NCBI GenBank assembly: GCA_016876015.1
Contig: VGOD01000020.1
Span: 1-45,456, forward strand
Direction of reading: 5' to 3'
DNA from: Chloroflexota bacterium
Lineage (GTDB): Bacteria > Chloroflexota > Anaerolineae > CG2-30-64-16
Length of the DNA: 45,456 nt
The notes under the pieces are model-generated. The model saw only the letters and a program-made list of their open reading frames with translations, did not search any database and had not been told where the DNA came from. Below, piece by piece: positions 8,217-16,027 of the stretch; the stretch's first letter is position 1, and each line of letters opens with the position of its first letter. A program made the position numbers and the translations under genes.

Positions 8217-10169
8217 TTAGGGGGGCGTTAGCAAAGAAACAGGTGATGTTGGGCGCACTTCACCAAGCTCTGCCTGCAGATAGGCGCTCAGCCGTTCCAT
8301 CCCGCTCGTTTCGGCCAGGCGCAGGCCAGACTGGAGAGCGGCCACGGCTTGCTCGCGCCGGCCCGCGGCCGCCAACGCCCGGCCGTGGTGCAGATAGCCC
8401 ATCAGGATGCGCTCGGTGTCGCCCACGCTCTGCGCCAGGGCCAGGCCGGCCTCGATGCTGGCGAGTCCATCTGCGCCTGCACCTTGTCTGACCTGGCAAG
8501 CGCCCAGGAAGATGCGCGCGCCCGCCTCCAGGCTCTTGCTGCCCTGGGACGCGGCCGCATCCCGACCCTCAATCAGCAGCGGCAATGCCTCGGCGCAGCG
8601 CCCTTGCTCATAGCACACGATGCCCAGGTTCAGCGTCCACAACAGCGCGCCGCGACGATCGCCGATGGCTTCGGCAAGACCGCGAGCATTCTGGTAGTGC
8701 CGGCTGGTCGCAGCCAGGTCGCCGCTATCCTGGGCCAGCACACCCAGATGCCCGGTCAGGTGCGCCGTCAGCCAGTGGGCGTCGGCCCGCCGCGCAGCGG
8801 TCAGCGCCTCCTGCAGGAACTCCTCGGCCGCGGCCGTCTCCCGCTGGCCGATGAGCAGAATCGCCAGGTTGCCGCTGGCCGCGGCCAACGGCGCCGGGTC
8901 GGTGAGGGTGCGTGCCAGGCCCACCGCCTCTGCCAGCGTGCGCCGCGCCTCAGCAACCCGGCCCTGCCGGCCCAACAGCCCGCCCAGGCTGCTCAGCAGA
9001 CGCACGCGGGCCGCAGGATGGATGGGGCCAGCCCGCAACGCGCGATCATAGTGCGCGCCGGCCGCGGCGTAGTCTCCCAGCCCGGTTTCCGCGGTCGCCA
9101 GATCAGCCAGGATCATGGCTTGTTGATCCGAACTGCTCGCCAACGGCAGGGCGGCCGCCAGGGCAGTGCGCGCCTCGATCATCCGTCCCAGCCGAAGGCG
9201 AAAACAACCTTGCCAGCGGAGCGCCTCGGCCAACGCGGCGCCGGTCGCCTGTGCCGCCCAACTGGTCGCCTGTTCGAGGCCCTGGTGAAACGCCCCCAGC
9301 GTCTCTAGCAAGGCCAGACGGGTTGCGCGCGCAAGCGCCGCGGCATCGAGGTCACTCCCACTGGGTTGAGGATATGCCTCGCCGCGCAAGATGCGCTGAT
9401 GGAGAGTCGTCGTTTCGGCGAGAGGCTCGGTCTGCAGCTCGCTACGCAGCCGCGAGCGGAGGGCGTCGTAGACCCGGCGGGCAGCCTCGCGCTGGCCCAA
9501 TGCCCAGTGACAGGCCATCGCCAGCCGCGCAGCCGTCTCGTTGAACGAATCAGCCGCCAGCAGCGCGGCGGCGTCAGCCAACGCCCCTTCCCACTGGCGA
9601 GCTTCGTAGCGGCAGCGGCAACGAGTCTCCAGGGCCGCCAGGTAACGCAATTGCAGCCGTTCACGCTCTAACTGCGCCCATTCGTCGTAACAAGCGGGCA
9701 GCAACGGGCCGCCATACAGGTCAATTGCCGCCTCCAAAACCGTCTCTGGGCTAGTCGAAGAAGCCTGCCCCTTCGTTACACTCAGGCCAAGCTCTGAGCT
9801 TGGTGAAGGGGCGCTGGCATCGAGAGCCGCCTCGAAGGCCAGGGCATCCACCCAGGGAGCAGCCGCGGGATTCCACTGCACCAGGTCGCGCTCGATGAGC
9901 AGAGTGTCGGGAGCCAGCGCATGGCGAAGATGCCAGAGGGCCTGGCGCAGGTTGTTGGCGGCCGCGGCCGGCGACGCGTCGGGCCAGAAGCACGCCTGCA
10001 GCTCCTCGCGACGATGGGGCCGCCGCCAGTTCAGCGCCAGATAGGCCAGCAGGTGCAGATGCCAGGCCTGCACGCGCAGGGGGGTCTGCTCGCCGCTCTC
10101 CAACCGCTGCCGGACCGCACGCGCCTGGCCCAAGAGGTAAAGAAAGACACGCTCAGCCATAGCCTTCAC
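8217..10169 (-). CDS. BTAD (SARP-like) transcriptional activator with C-terminal TPR array
   Basis: Predicted cytoplasmic DNA-binding regulator. The N-terminal ~90 residues form an OmpR/SARP-type winged helix (AWHLHLLAYLALNWRRPHRR, NNLRQALWHLRHAL). Residues ~145-260 are the bacterial transcriptional activator domain (AIDLYGGPLLPACYDEWAQ, ARQWEGALADAAALLA). The remaining ~380 residues are TPR-type helical repeats (LADLATAETGLGDYAAAGAH, NLGIVCYEQGRCAEALPLL) that probably sense partners. Start GTG 10169 overlaps the upstream stop by 4 bp (GTGA), implying translational coupling; ATG 10160 is an alternative. Residues ~120-137 (LGLSVTKGQASSTS) come from a palindromic repeat in the gene. 650 residues. 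Target genes unknown. Confidence 0.85.
   Translation of the reverse strand: MKAMAERVFLYLLGQARAVRQRLESGEQTPLRVQAWHLHLLAYLALNWRRPHRREELQACFWPDASPAAAANNLRQALWHLRHALAPDTLLIERDLVQWNPAAAPWVDALAFEAALDASAPSPSSELGLSVTKGQASSTSPETVLEAAIDLYGGPLLPACYDEWAQLERERLQLRYLAALETRCRCRYEARQWEGALADAAALLAADSFNETAARLAMACHWALGQREAARRVYDALRSRLRSELQTEPLAETTTLHQRILRGEAYPQPSGSDLDAAALARATRLALLETLGAFHQGLEQATSWAAQATGAALAEALRWQGCFRLRLGRMIEARTALAAALPLASSSDQQAMILADLATAETGLGDYAAAGAHYDRALRAGPIHPAARVRLLSSLGGLLGRQGRVAEARRTLAEAVGLARTLTDPAPLAAASGNLAILLIGQRETAAAEEFLQEALTAARRADAHWLTAHLTGHLGVLAQDSGDLAATSRHYQNARGLAEAIGDRRGALLWTLNLGIVCYEQGRCAEALPLLIEGRDAAASQGSKSLEAGARIFLGACQVRQGAGADGLASIEAGLALAQSVGDTERILMGYLHHGRALAAAGRREQAVAALQSGLRLAETSGMERLSAYLQAELGEVRPTSPVSLLTPP
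9751..9813. repeat. Palindromic repeat read through in frame inside the BTAD gene
   Basis: GCCCCTTC (9767-9774) pairs with GAAGGGGC (9805-9812), enclosing the 13-bp palindrome AAGCTCTGAGCTT (9789-9801). The element resembles the dispersed CTTCGACAAGCTCAGG-type repeats of Chloroflexota. It is translated as a hydrophilic insert between the winged-helix and activator domains, a likely linker position. Confidence 0.55.
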
Positions 10170-11941
10170 TCGACCCTGGTTGTATACCCCAGCTCTTCCA
10201 ATGCATGCTGGAGCTTCCGCAGATGCGTTTCGCTGACGAGGACAGCCTGCGCCGAGAGCAGATCACCCAACAGCGGCGCGATGGCCGGGTCCGCGCGCAA
10301 GTTCGCCAACACTGCGGCGTCTTCCACGCGCAACACGGCCCCGCGCTGGATGCGCACCGCGCCGCCATGTTGGTCCCACCGAGACAAGGCCGCGGCTACG
10401 CGTGCGGGCACGCGACCGCCGCTCGCACGCTGGAGAAACTGGAGGATGGCTTCGCCCTTCACGCCGGCGTTGCGCGCACGGGCCAGGCTGCCGCGGGTGA
10501 TGCGATGGCGCGTGGCGTTGGGCATATCCGGAGGAAGACCTCGAAGGTCTACGAGACCTTCGAGGTCTTTGGGCTGGGCCGGCTCGGTGAACCGCAGCAG
10601 CCGGAACCGATCGAGCAGGGGCAGCAGCAGCGGCGCGGCGACCACGAAATCCTCGCCCACTGTCAGGTGGGCGGGCCGCGGCAGGTCGGCCGGCGCCTTG
10701 TCAGAGAGCCAGGCAGCTCCGGCAGGCGTGAGGCGGAAGCTCTGCACACGGCCATCCGCCGCATCGCCCAAAGCCACAGCGCCCAGCCAGAACAACGGCC
10801 CGGTGATCACGAAGCGGATCAGCCGGCCTTCCACCTGATCCCAGGCCTCGAAGCCGGTCAGATAGCCGCCGGTCTCGACATCGCGCAGATACCAGCCGGT
10901 GTAGTTGCCGTCTGGTCGCTGAAAGTCCGGGTCGGTCGCCTTGATGACAGCGATCAGATCGCCGATGCCGTACCAGGTCTCTGGGGCCAGGGAAGAGAGA
11001 ACGCCGAGAATGGCGCGGCGCGCGAGCAGCGGGTCGTTGCGCCAGGAGCCCTCCGCCTGCAGCTCAGGCAGCCGCCGCAGATCGTTCCAGCCGGCTTCAG
11101 CGACCGGCCGGCCAGGAATGGCGTCGGCCGCCTCGCGCCAGGCCGCAAAGAGCGCGGTCATCTGCTCCCAGTGCGTTGCGCGCAGCCAGGCCGTGGCCGG
11201 CTGCGACTCGAAAACGGTTCTGCCGTAACCTGCTGCGCCGCGCGGAGCGGTCTCGAGCGTCAGCCAGCCGGCCGCACGGCTGAGCGTCACGGCAAACTCG
11301 ATGCGGAGTGGCTCGGCCAGCAGAAGCCCCCCCTGCAGGTAGGTCACATCCGTTTGCCGCAGGCGACCGGCAAAATCCAGGCGCGCCGGCCGGTCGCGCA
11401 GCGCGGCCAGGATCGTGCACAGGTCCACGGCGAGAGCGTTGCCGGCCTGTCGCGTGTGGGCCGGCGGCTGGGTCTGGGGGAGAACGGCTGGCGTCGGGCG
11501 CGCCGCGAGCGCGAGACCAGGCGGCGCCGGTAGGTCCTCGGGGATGTAGATGTACTCGGCCGGTCCGTCGCCGAAGTCTGCAAACGCGCGAAAAACCAAG
11601 CCGCGATACCAAAGCTCCTCGGCCGGGCTCTCGGGTTGCAGCCAAATCTGCTCTCGCTCGAGCTTGCCGGGGCCGGCTGGCCGAATCACGCCATGCCGGC
11701 GCGCAAACGCCGGGGCCGGCATTCGGCGGCCAACGGCGGCCAGCGCGGCCCACGCGCGCTGCGCCGCGGCCGAACAGGCCAGAAGGGCCGTCTCGGTCGC
11801 GGCCGGCTCGGTCAACGCCGCCGCCAACTGGCCGGCTGCATCATCCCGCACATTCGTCGCCAACGCCACGCCGCGCAGCTCCGCGATGCCGCGCAGCAGC
11901 GCGATGGGATGATCAGTCAGGCTGACGAGTAGGGTGCGCAT
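10166..11941 (-). CDS. Protein with XPB/Ssl2-like C-terminal helicase-associated domain (Helicase_C_3-like)
   Basis: 591 residues. The C-terminal ~170 residues (VVAAPLLLPLLDRFRLLRF, HRITRGSLARARNAGVKGEA, GAVLRVEDAAVLANLRAD, ETHLRKLQHALEELGY) match the XPB/Ssl2-like domain found in bacterial proteins named helicase-associated. No Walker A, DEAD/DEAH or other ATPase motif is present, so it is not itself a helicase. The middle resembles a winged-helix-like fold (WYGIGDLIAVIKATDPDF). Start ATG 11941. It overlaps the BTAD regulator by 4 bp, so the two are co-translated and may act together; the partnership is inference. Residues KDLEGLVDLRGL come from a palindromic repeat. A role in DNA binding is likely but undemonstrated. 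Confidence 0.7.
   Translation of the reverse strand: MRTLLVSLTDHPIALLRGIAELRGVALATNVRDDAAGQLAAALTEPAATETALLACSAAAQRAWAALAAVGRRMPAPAFARRHGVIRPAGPGKLEREQIWLQPESPAEELWYRGLVFRAFADFGDGPAEYIYIPEDLPAPPGLALAARPTPAVLPQTQPPAHTRQAGNALAVDLCTILAALRDRPARLDFAGRLRQTDVTYLQGGLLLAEPLRIEFAVTLSRAAGWLTLETAPRGAAGYGRTVFESQPATAWLRATHWEQMTALFAAWREAADAIPGRPVAEAGWNDLRRLPELQAEGSWRNDPLLARRAILGVLSSLAPETWYGIGDLIAVIKATDPDFQRPDGNYTGWYLRDVETGGYLTGFEAWDQVEGRLIRFVITGPLFWLGAVALGDAADGRVQSFRLTPAGAAWLSDKAPADLPRPAHLTVGEDFVVAAPLLLPLLDRFRLLRFTEPAQPKDLEGLVDLRGLPPDMPNATRHRITRGSLARARNAGVKGEAILQFLQRASGGRVPARVAAALSRWDQHGGAVRIQRGAVLRVEDAAVLANLRADPAIAPLLGDLLSAQAVLVSETHLRKLQHALEELGYTTRVE
10535..10569. repeat. 35-bp perfect palindromic element inside the XPB-like gene
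   Basis: AAGACCTCGAAGGTCT (10535-10550), loop ACG, AGACCTTCGAGGTCTT (10554-10569): two perfect 16-bp arms. It is read in frame as KDLEGLVDLRGL within the otherwise conserved C-terminal domain, between LLRFTEPAQP and MPNATRHRITRG. Confidence 0.75.
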
Positions 11942-12022
11942 GGGATGGGTGTGCGATCGGGCCCGCTGGATTCCATCCGCCAGGAGTCAGGCGTCCGCGG
12001 CATATCTGGGACTCGCGGCCGC

Positions 12023-12051
12023 TTGACAAGCCCTGGGCTTGCCGGTATGAT
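12023..12051 (+). promoter_or_regulatory. Consensus sigma70-type promoter of the YkvA-family gene
   Basis: TTGACA (12023-12028), exactly 17 bp, TATGAT (12046-12051). Transcription would start near 12058, giving a ~16-nt leader that contains the GGAGG ribosome site just before ATG 12074. Consensus -35 and near-consensus -10 make this one of the clearest promoters in the window. Confidence 0.7.
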
Positions 12052-12073
12052 CTCTGTCCGTGGAGGTGCGACT

Positions 12074-12439
12074 ATGACCAATCGTCCAAACAACCGGCTT
12101 TCGTCGCAACAGAAAGCCGGTCTACTGGCCGAGTTGATACGCGACGCCAAACTGGTGTGGCGACTACTGAAGGACCCGCGCATGTCGCCGGCGATCAAGC
12201 TGACTGTGCCCGCGCTGGCTGCCGTTTATCTGATCTGGCCGATTGATCTCCTGCCAGACGTGCTGCTGGGATTGGGACAGTTGGACGACTTGGCCATCTT
12301 GCTGCTGGGCGTGCGGCTGTTCATCGAGCTCTGTCCACCCGGCATCGTTCAGCTCCATCGAGATGCGCTGGACGGCAAGCTCCCTCCTGGCAAGGAGCAG
12401 GGCGAGATCGTGGATGGGGAGTATCGGGTGATTGAGTAG
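12074..12439 (+). CDS. YkvA family protein (DUF1232), small membrane-associated protein
   Basis: 121 residues. ATG 12074 has GGAGG at 7-bp spacing and lies right behind a consensus promoter; the frame stays open upstream to 11945 without a ribosome site. The DUF1232 core is YLIWPIDLLPDVLLGLGQLD followed by DLAILLLGVRLF, a hydrophobic hairpin with the conserved P-[IL]-D-L-[IL]-P-D. Charged ends flank it. The biochemical function of this family is not established. Its last 91 bp lie antisense to the 3' end of rimO. Confidence 0.8.
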   Translation: MTNRPNNRLSSQQKAGLLAELIRDAKLVWRLLKDPRMSPAIKLTVPALAAVYLIWPIDLLPDVLLGLGQLDDLAILLLGVRLFIELCPPGIVQLHRDALDGKLPPGKEQGEIVDGEYRVIE

Positions 12440-13851
12440 TCACATTCCCCCACCAGATCATACGCCAGCGCGGCGGTGATCTTCGCCTGTGCCATCTGGC
12501 CCACCGGCAGCTCGCCGGGGAGCACCACCAGGCCGTCAACTTCCGGCGCATCGCGATAGGAGCGGCCGAGGCTGACCGGCCCCCGGCGTCCAATGCGATC
12601 TGTCAAGCCCTGACTACCGGAACGGCCCGCGAGCTTCCCCACGCTTTCCACCAACACATCTAGCGTCCGCCCCACCTGGGCGTGGTTGCGCGCCAGCGAG
12701 ATGCGCTGCTGCGCCGACATCAGGCGGTCGTATCGCTCCGCCTTCACCTCAGCGGCCGTCTGATCGGGCAAGTCATAGGCTGGCGTGCCCGGCTCGGCGC
12801 TGAAGGTGAAGACGCCGACCTTGTCGAGCTGGATCGCCTCCACGAAGTCCAACAAGCCCTGGAACTCCGCCTCGGTCTCGCCTGGAAAGCCGACGATGAA
12901 GGCGCTGCGAAACGCCATGTCGGGCATGGCCGCGCGCAGCCCGGCAAAGGTTTCCAGTTGCCTGTCTACATTGCTGGGCCGAGACATGCGGCGCAACACG
13001 GCCGGATGTCCGTGCTGCAGCGGAATGTCCAGATAGTGACACACGCGCGGGTCGCTTGCCATCACCTCGATCAGTCGCTGCGACACGTGGCCGGGATAGG
13101 CGTACATCAGCCGCAGCCAGCTCAGCCCTCCCTCTTCCGGGCCGGGCACGCCGCGCAGGATCGCTTGCATCAGGTCGGGCAGGGCGTCAGGCTGGCCCAG
13201 GTCGTGACCGTAGTCAGTTGTATCCTGTGCTATCAATATCAGCTCGCGCGCGCCGCCGGCGACCAACGCCTGCGCTTCGGCCACGATCGCCTCTGGCGGA
13301 CGGCTGCGCAACGGGCCCTTGAAGATTGGGATCGAGCAGAACGCGCACGGCGCGCTGCAGCCATCGCTGATCTTCAGATAGGCGCTGCCCGTGACGACCG
13401 GCGGACGCGGGGTGGGATCGGTGTGCGGTTGCGCGGGTTCGCCCAACAGGGCGTAGCGACCAAAGGAGAGCGGCTGAAGGCCCGATCTCTCGCCCCGATC
13501 GGGCTTCTGTCGCAATCCCTCGATGAACGGGACGATCTCCATCCAACGCAGCGTGCCGAGCAACCCGTCCACGCCGGGCGCCTCGGCCGCGATACGTTCG
13601 CCGACGCGCTGCGCCATGCAGCCGGCCGCGATCAGCTTCTGCCCGCGGCGCTTGTGGGCAGCCAACTCCCTCAGCGCGGCCAATGACTCCTCTTCGGAGG
13701 CTGCCAGGAACCCACAGGTGTTGACGATCAGCACATCGGCGTCAGCCGGCGAGCTCGTGCCGCGATGGCCAGCATTGCCCAACAGCATCGCCATCCCCTC
13801 GCTGTCCACCGTGTTCTTCGGACAACCGAGAGTGAGAAGGTAGTACCGCAA
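12349..13851 (-). CDS. rimO: Ribosomal protein S12 methylthiotransferase RimO
   Basis: Radical SAM enzyme that methylthiolates the conserved aspartate of ribosomal protein S12. The N-terminal UPF0004 domain carries the three auxiliary-cluster cysteines Cys10 (LGCPKN), Cys46 (NTCGF) and Cys78 (AGCMA). The SAM-binding cluster is C165-x3-C169-x2-C172 (ISDGCSAPCAFCSIPIFKG), matching RimO rather than MiaB. A TRAM domain follows (~405-470). At 500 residues it is longer than the usual ~440: there is a loop at 113-153 partly encoded by a palindromic repeat, and a ~28-residue tail (after AYDLVGECDYS) overlapping the convergent YkvA gene by 91 bp. It follows rodZ on the same strand. Confidence 0.93.
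   Translation of the reverse strand: MRYYLLTLGCPKNTVDSEGMAMLLGNAGHRGTSSPADADVLIVNTCGFLAASEEESLAALRELAAHKRRGQKLIAAGCMAQRVGERIAAEAPGVDGLLGTLRWMEIVPFIEGLRQKPDRGERSGLQPLSFGRYALLGEPAQPHTDPTPRPPVVTGSAYLKISDGCSAPCAFCSIPIFKGPLRSRPPEAIVAEAQALVAGGARELILIAQDTTDYGHDLGQPDALPDLMQAILRGVPGPEEGGLSWLRLMYAYPGHVSQRLIEVMASDPRVCHYLDIPLQHGHPAVLRRMSRPSNVDRQLETFAGLRAAMPDMAFRSAFIVGFPGETEAEFQGLLDFVEAIQLDKVGVFTFSAEPGTPAYDLPDQTAAEVKAERYDRLMSAQQRISLARNHAQVGRTLDVLVESVGKLAGRSGSQGLTDRIGRRGPVSLGRSYRDAPEVDGLVVLPGELPVGQMAQAKITAALAYDLVGECDYSITRYSPSTISPCSLPGGSLPSSASRWS
13480..13504. repeat. Palindromic repeat read in frame inside rimO
   Basis: GCCCGATC (13480-13487), 9-nt spacer, GATCGGGC (13497-13504). It encodes part of the loop KPDRGERSGLQ between the N-terminal domain and the radical SAM domain, where RimO normally has a short linker. 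Confidence 0.5.
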
Positions 13852-13937
13852 CGATCAGATCTCCCTGTGGGGAACCCGGCGATGAAAGACGCCGGACAGA
13901 TGGGTCATCAGCCGTCGTGCGTCCGCCGCCCATCATC

Positions 13938-14885
13938 TCAGCCGGCCGGCGTCGAGGTGGCCGTGGGCCTGCGGGTAGGCGTCGGCGTGGTGAGCGCGGT
14001 CTCGGCCACCTGTCCCTGTTCTGCGACCCAGGCGCGTTCAACCACTTCGCCGATCTTGCCCATCAACCCCAGGTCGGCGCCGTTGAGGACCAGATTGACG
14101 CCGCCCGCATTGCCGGTGCGCACGCTGATGGATTTGTTGGCCTCCCAGGTGTGCGTCTGGCCGGGTTCCAGGTTGTCTTCGATCGCCACTGCGCCGTCGG
14201 CGATCACCCGCACCCAGGCGCGCTGAGTGATGCGCAGAGTCAGCGCGATGCGTCCTACCGTCTCAGGGGTAGCGGTGGGGCGGGGCGTGGGCGTCACTGT
14301 GGGCGACATCGTGGGAATAGGCAACGGCAACAGGTCTGAGGTCGGCGTCGGCTGCGGCAAGGTCGCAGTCGGCGCGGGCGGCGGTGTGGCCGTGACCACC
14401 CAGCGGGTCGCTGTGGCGCTCGGCGTCGGCCAGACGACAGGCGCCGGGCCGAAGGCCGCCAACGGATTGATGTCGAGATCGCCGCCCAAGAACCACCATG
14501 CGGCAGCCGCAAGCGCCAGGACGATTACGATCGCGATCGCCCACCGCCACCAACCCGTCCTGGGCCGGCTGTCCACCAGCGCCACTTCGATCGGCCGATA
14601 GTCCACCAGCCGCGGCTTGCCTGGCTCGGCCATGGCGACCTCTTCGCTGGTATCGCCGCTCTCCTGGACATACCGGCGCAGCATGTCGGTCACATCCAGA
14701 CCCAGATACCCCGCGTAGACGCGCAGCAGCCCGCGCGCAGTAGCGCCGCGGGGCAGCCGGGTATACTCTCCGTTCTCCAGGGCTTGCAGATATTTCTGAC
14801 GGATGCGCGTGGCAGTCTCCACGTCCGCCAGGGTCAATTCCTTAGCAGTACGCGCCTCGGCCAGCAGGCGCCCTAGTTCGCTCAT
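13938..14885 (-). CDS. rodZ: RodZ-like helix-turn-helix membrane protein
   Basis: 315 residues; start ATG 14885 (MSELGRLLAEAR) has GAGGA at 9 bp, and a longer frame to 14951 lacks support. Residues 1-75 are an HTH_25/RodZ helix-turn-helix (LTLADVETATRIRQKYLQAL, LPRGATARGLLRVYAGYLGL). Residues ~112-134 are a transmembrane helix (WWRWAIAIVIVLALAAAAWW). A Thr/Pro-rich linker leads to a DUF4115-like beta domain (IALTLRITQRAWVRVIADG) and a second Thr/Pro tail. In rod-shaped bacteria RodZ links MreB to the membrane; an exact role here is inferred. Probably transcribed with rimO 86 bp downstream. Confidence 0.82.
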   Translation of the reverse strand: MSELGRLLAEARTAKELTLADVETATRIRQKYLQALENGEYTRLPRGATARGLLRVYAGYLGLDVTDMLRRYVQESGDTSEEVAMAEPGKPRLVDYRPIEVALVDSRPRTGWWRWAIAIVIVLALAAAAWWFLGGDLDINPLAAFGPAPVVWPTPSATATRWVVTATPPPAPTATLPQPTPTSDLLPLPIPTMSPTVTPTPRPTATPETVGRIALTLRITQRAWVRVIADGAVAIEDNLEPGQTHTWEANKSISVRTGNAGGVNLVLNGADLGLMGKIGEVVERAWVAEQGQVAETALTTPTPTRRPTATSTPAG

Positions 14886-14929
14886 GAGCCGTTCATCCTC
14901 ATTTCTCCCTGGTCCCTTGTTCCTGGCTG

Positions 14930-14958
14930 AATATACTCGCGCCGCGGTCAAAAGTCAA
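14930..14958 (-). promoter_or_regulatory. Promoter for rodZ-rimO
   Basis: On the minus strand TTGACT (14958-14953), 17-bp spacer, TATATT (14935-14930). It sits ~45 bp upstream of the rodZ start in the 159-bp gap after the radical SAM cluster. Confidence 0.6.
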
Positions 14959-15044
14959 GCCGCGCTCTTGCAGCCAGAGAATCGGAACCCAGGCCGCAAC
15001 CCCAGCCAAAACGTGCGCCCTTAGGTATCGCCGAGCGGCGAACG

Positions 15045-16010
15045 TCACACCAAACCCAATAGCTGCAATCTGAGCGGATTCACGGTGGCGCCGTCGCCGC
15101 TCTGCGCCAGGGCCGCCTGGATCTCCTGCGCCAACTGCTTGCGCCGGCCAGGATCGAGCGCCGACTTGAGGTAGGCCGGCACGCCCTCGTCGAAACCGAA
15201 GTTGATGGCGTCGAAGCCGAATTCCCGATAACGCCGGATGAACGATGGGATTTCCGCCACATTCTCCGGCACGATGGTCATGTGGCCGACGATCCGCAGG
15301 TCGGTCCCGTGCGCGTCGCGAGCCTCGCGCACCCGCTGGATGTTCCGCAACACCCGCTCCCACTTCGAGCCGCGGTTGACCAGCTCGTGCGTCTCTTTCG
15401 TCGCCGCGTTCACCGAGAAGTAGATGAACGATGAGTGTCGCGCGATCTTCTCAGCCCACTCGTCATTGATGATGATGCCGTTGGTCAGAAAGGAGACCTT
15501 TTTACCTTGAGAGGTGGCGTGGTCGAAGAAGCGCCGCGCCGCCATGATGAAGAGCGGTTCGCCCCCTTGCAGCTCGATGCGCTCGAAGGGGGTGAGATCG
15601 AGGTGCTCGATCAGCTTTTGCGCGTCGAGGTGCGCCCGACTGCGATGGTTCTGCGGGCACATGATACAACTGATATTGCACCCCTCGCCGAAGAGGATCT
15701 TGATGCGCCTGAGCTCGCTGTAGGGGACTGACAGCGGCTTTGGCTCTGGCGCGATCTCCTCTTTCTTCAAGAGGGTACAAGCGTGGTAACACCCCAGCCG
15801 ACCCCGCAGTGAGTCCTGGCGCAGCCGCTGGAGCAGTTCCCCGTTCCAGAGATCGGCCATCCGATCCCGGTAGATGTTCCCCAGCGCCTGCGGCTTCTCG
15901 TGGCAACAGGTGTACACGTTCCCGTTGTCGTGGATGTAGACCTCGTCCCACAGCTTCGGGCAAAACGTCGAACCGCGCTGAAAGAAACGGCGGATATTAG
16001 GCAATCGCAT
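15045..16010 (-). CDS. Radical SAM protein with SPASM-like cysteines N-terminal to the SAM domain
   Basis: 321 residues. The SAM-binding 4Fe-4S cluster motif is C111-x3-C115-x2-C118 (GEGCNISCIMCPQN), followed by the normal barrel elements (ELQGGEPLF, VSFLTNGI, FSVNAATKETHE). The N-terminal 80 residues read FCPKLWDEVYIHDNGNVYTC, with Cys17, 35, 36, 74 and 78 and LGNIYRDRMADLWNGE. That is the signature of a SPASM/twitch auxiliary-cluster domain, which normally follows the barrel. The order is therefore permuted. SPASM proteins often modify peptides or handle sugars; no precursor is visible. Last gene of the cluster, 17 bp after its neighbour. Substrate unknown. Confidence 0.85.
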   Translation of the reverse strand: MRLPNIRRFFQRGSTFCPKLWDEVYIHDNGNVYTCCHEKPQALGNIYRDRMADLWNGELLQRLRQDSLRGRLGCYHACTLLKKEEIAPEPKPLSVPYSELRRIKILFGEGCNISCIMCPQNHRSRAHLDAQKLIEHLDLTPFERIELQGGEPLFIMAARRFFDHATSQGKKVSFLTNGIIINDEWAEKIARHSSFIYFSVNAATKETHELVNRGSKWERVLRNIQRVREARDAHGTDLRIVGHMTIVPENVAEIPSFIRRYREFGFDAINFGFDEGVPAYLKSALDPGRRKQLAQEIQAALAQSGDGATVNPLRLQLLGLV

Positions 16011-16027
16011 CGGAGGCAGTGACTCCT

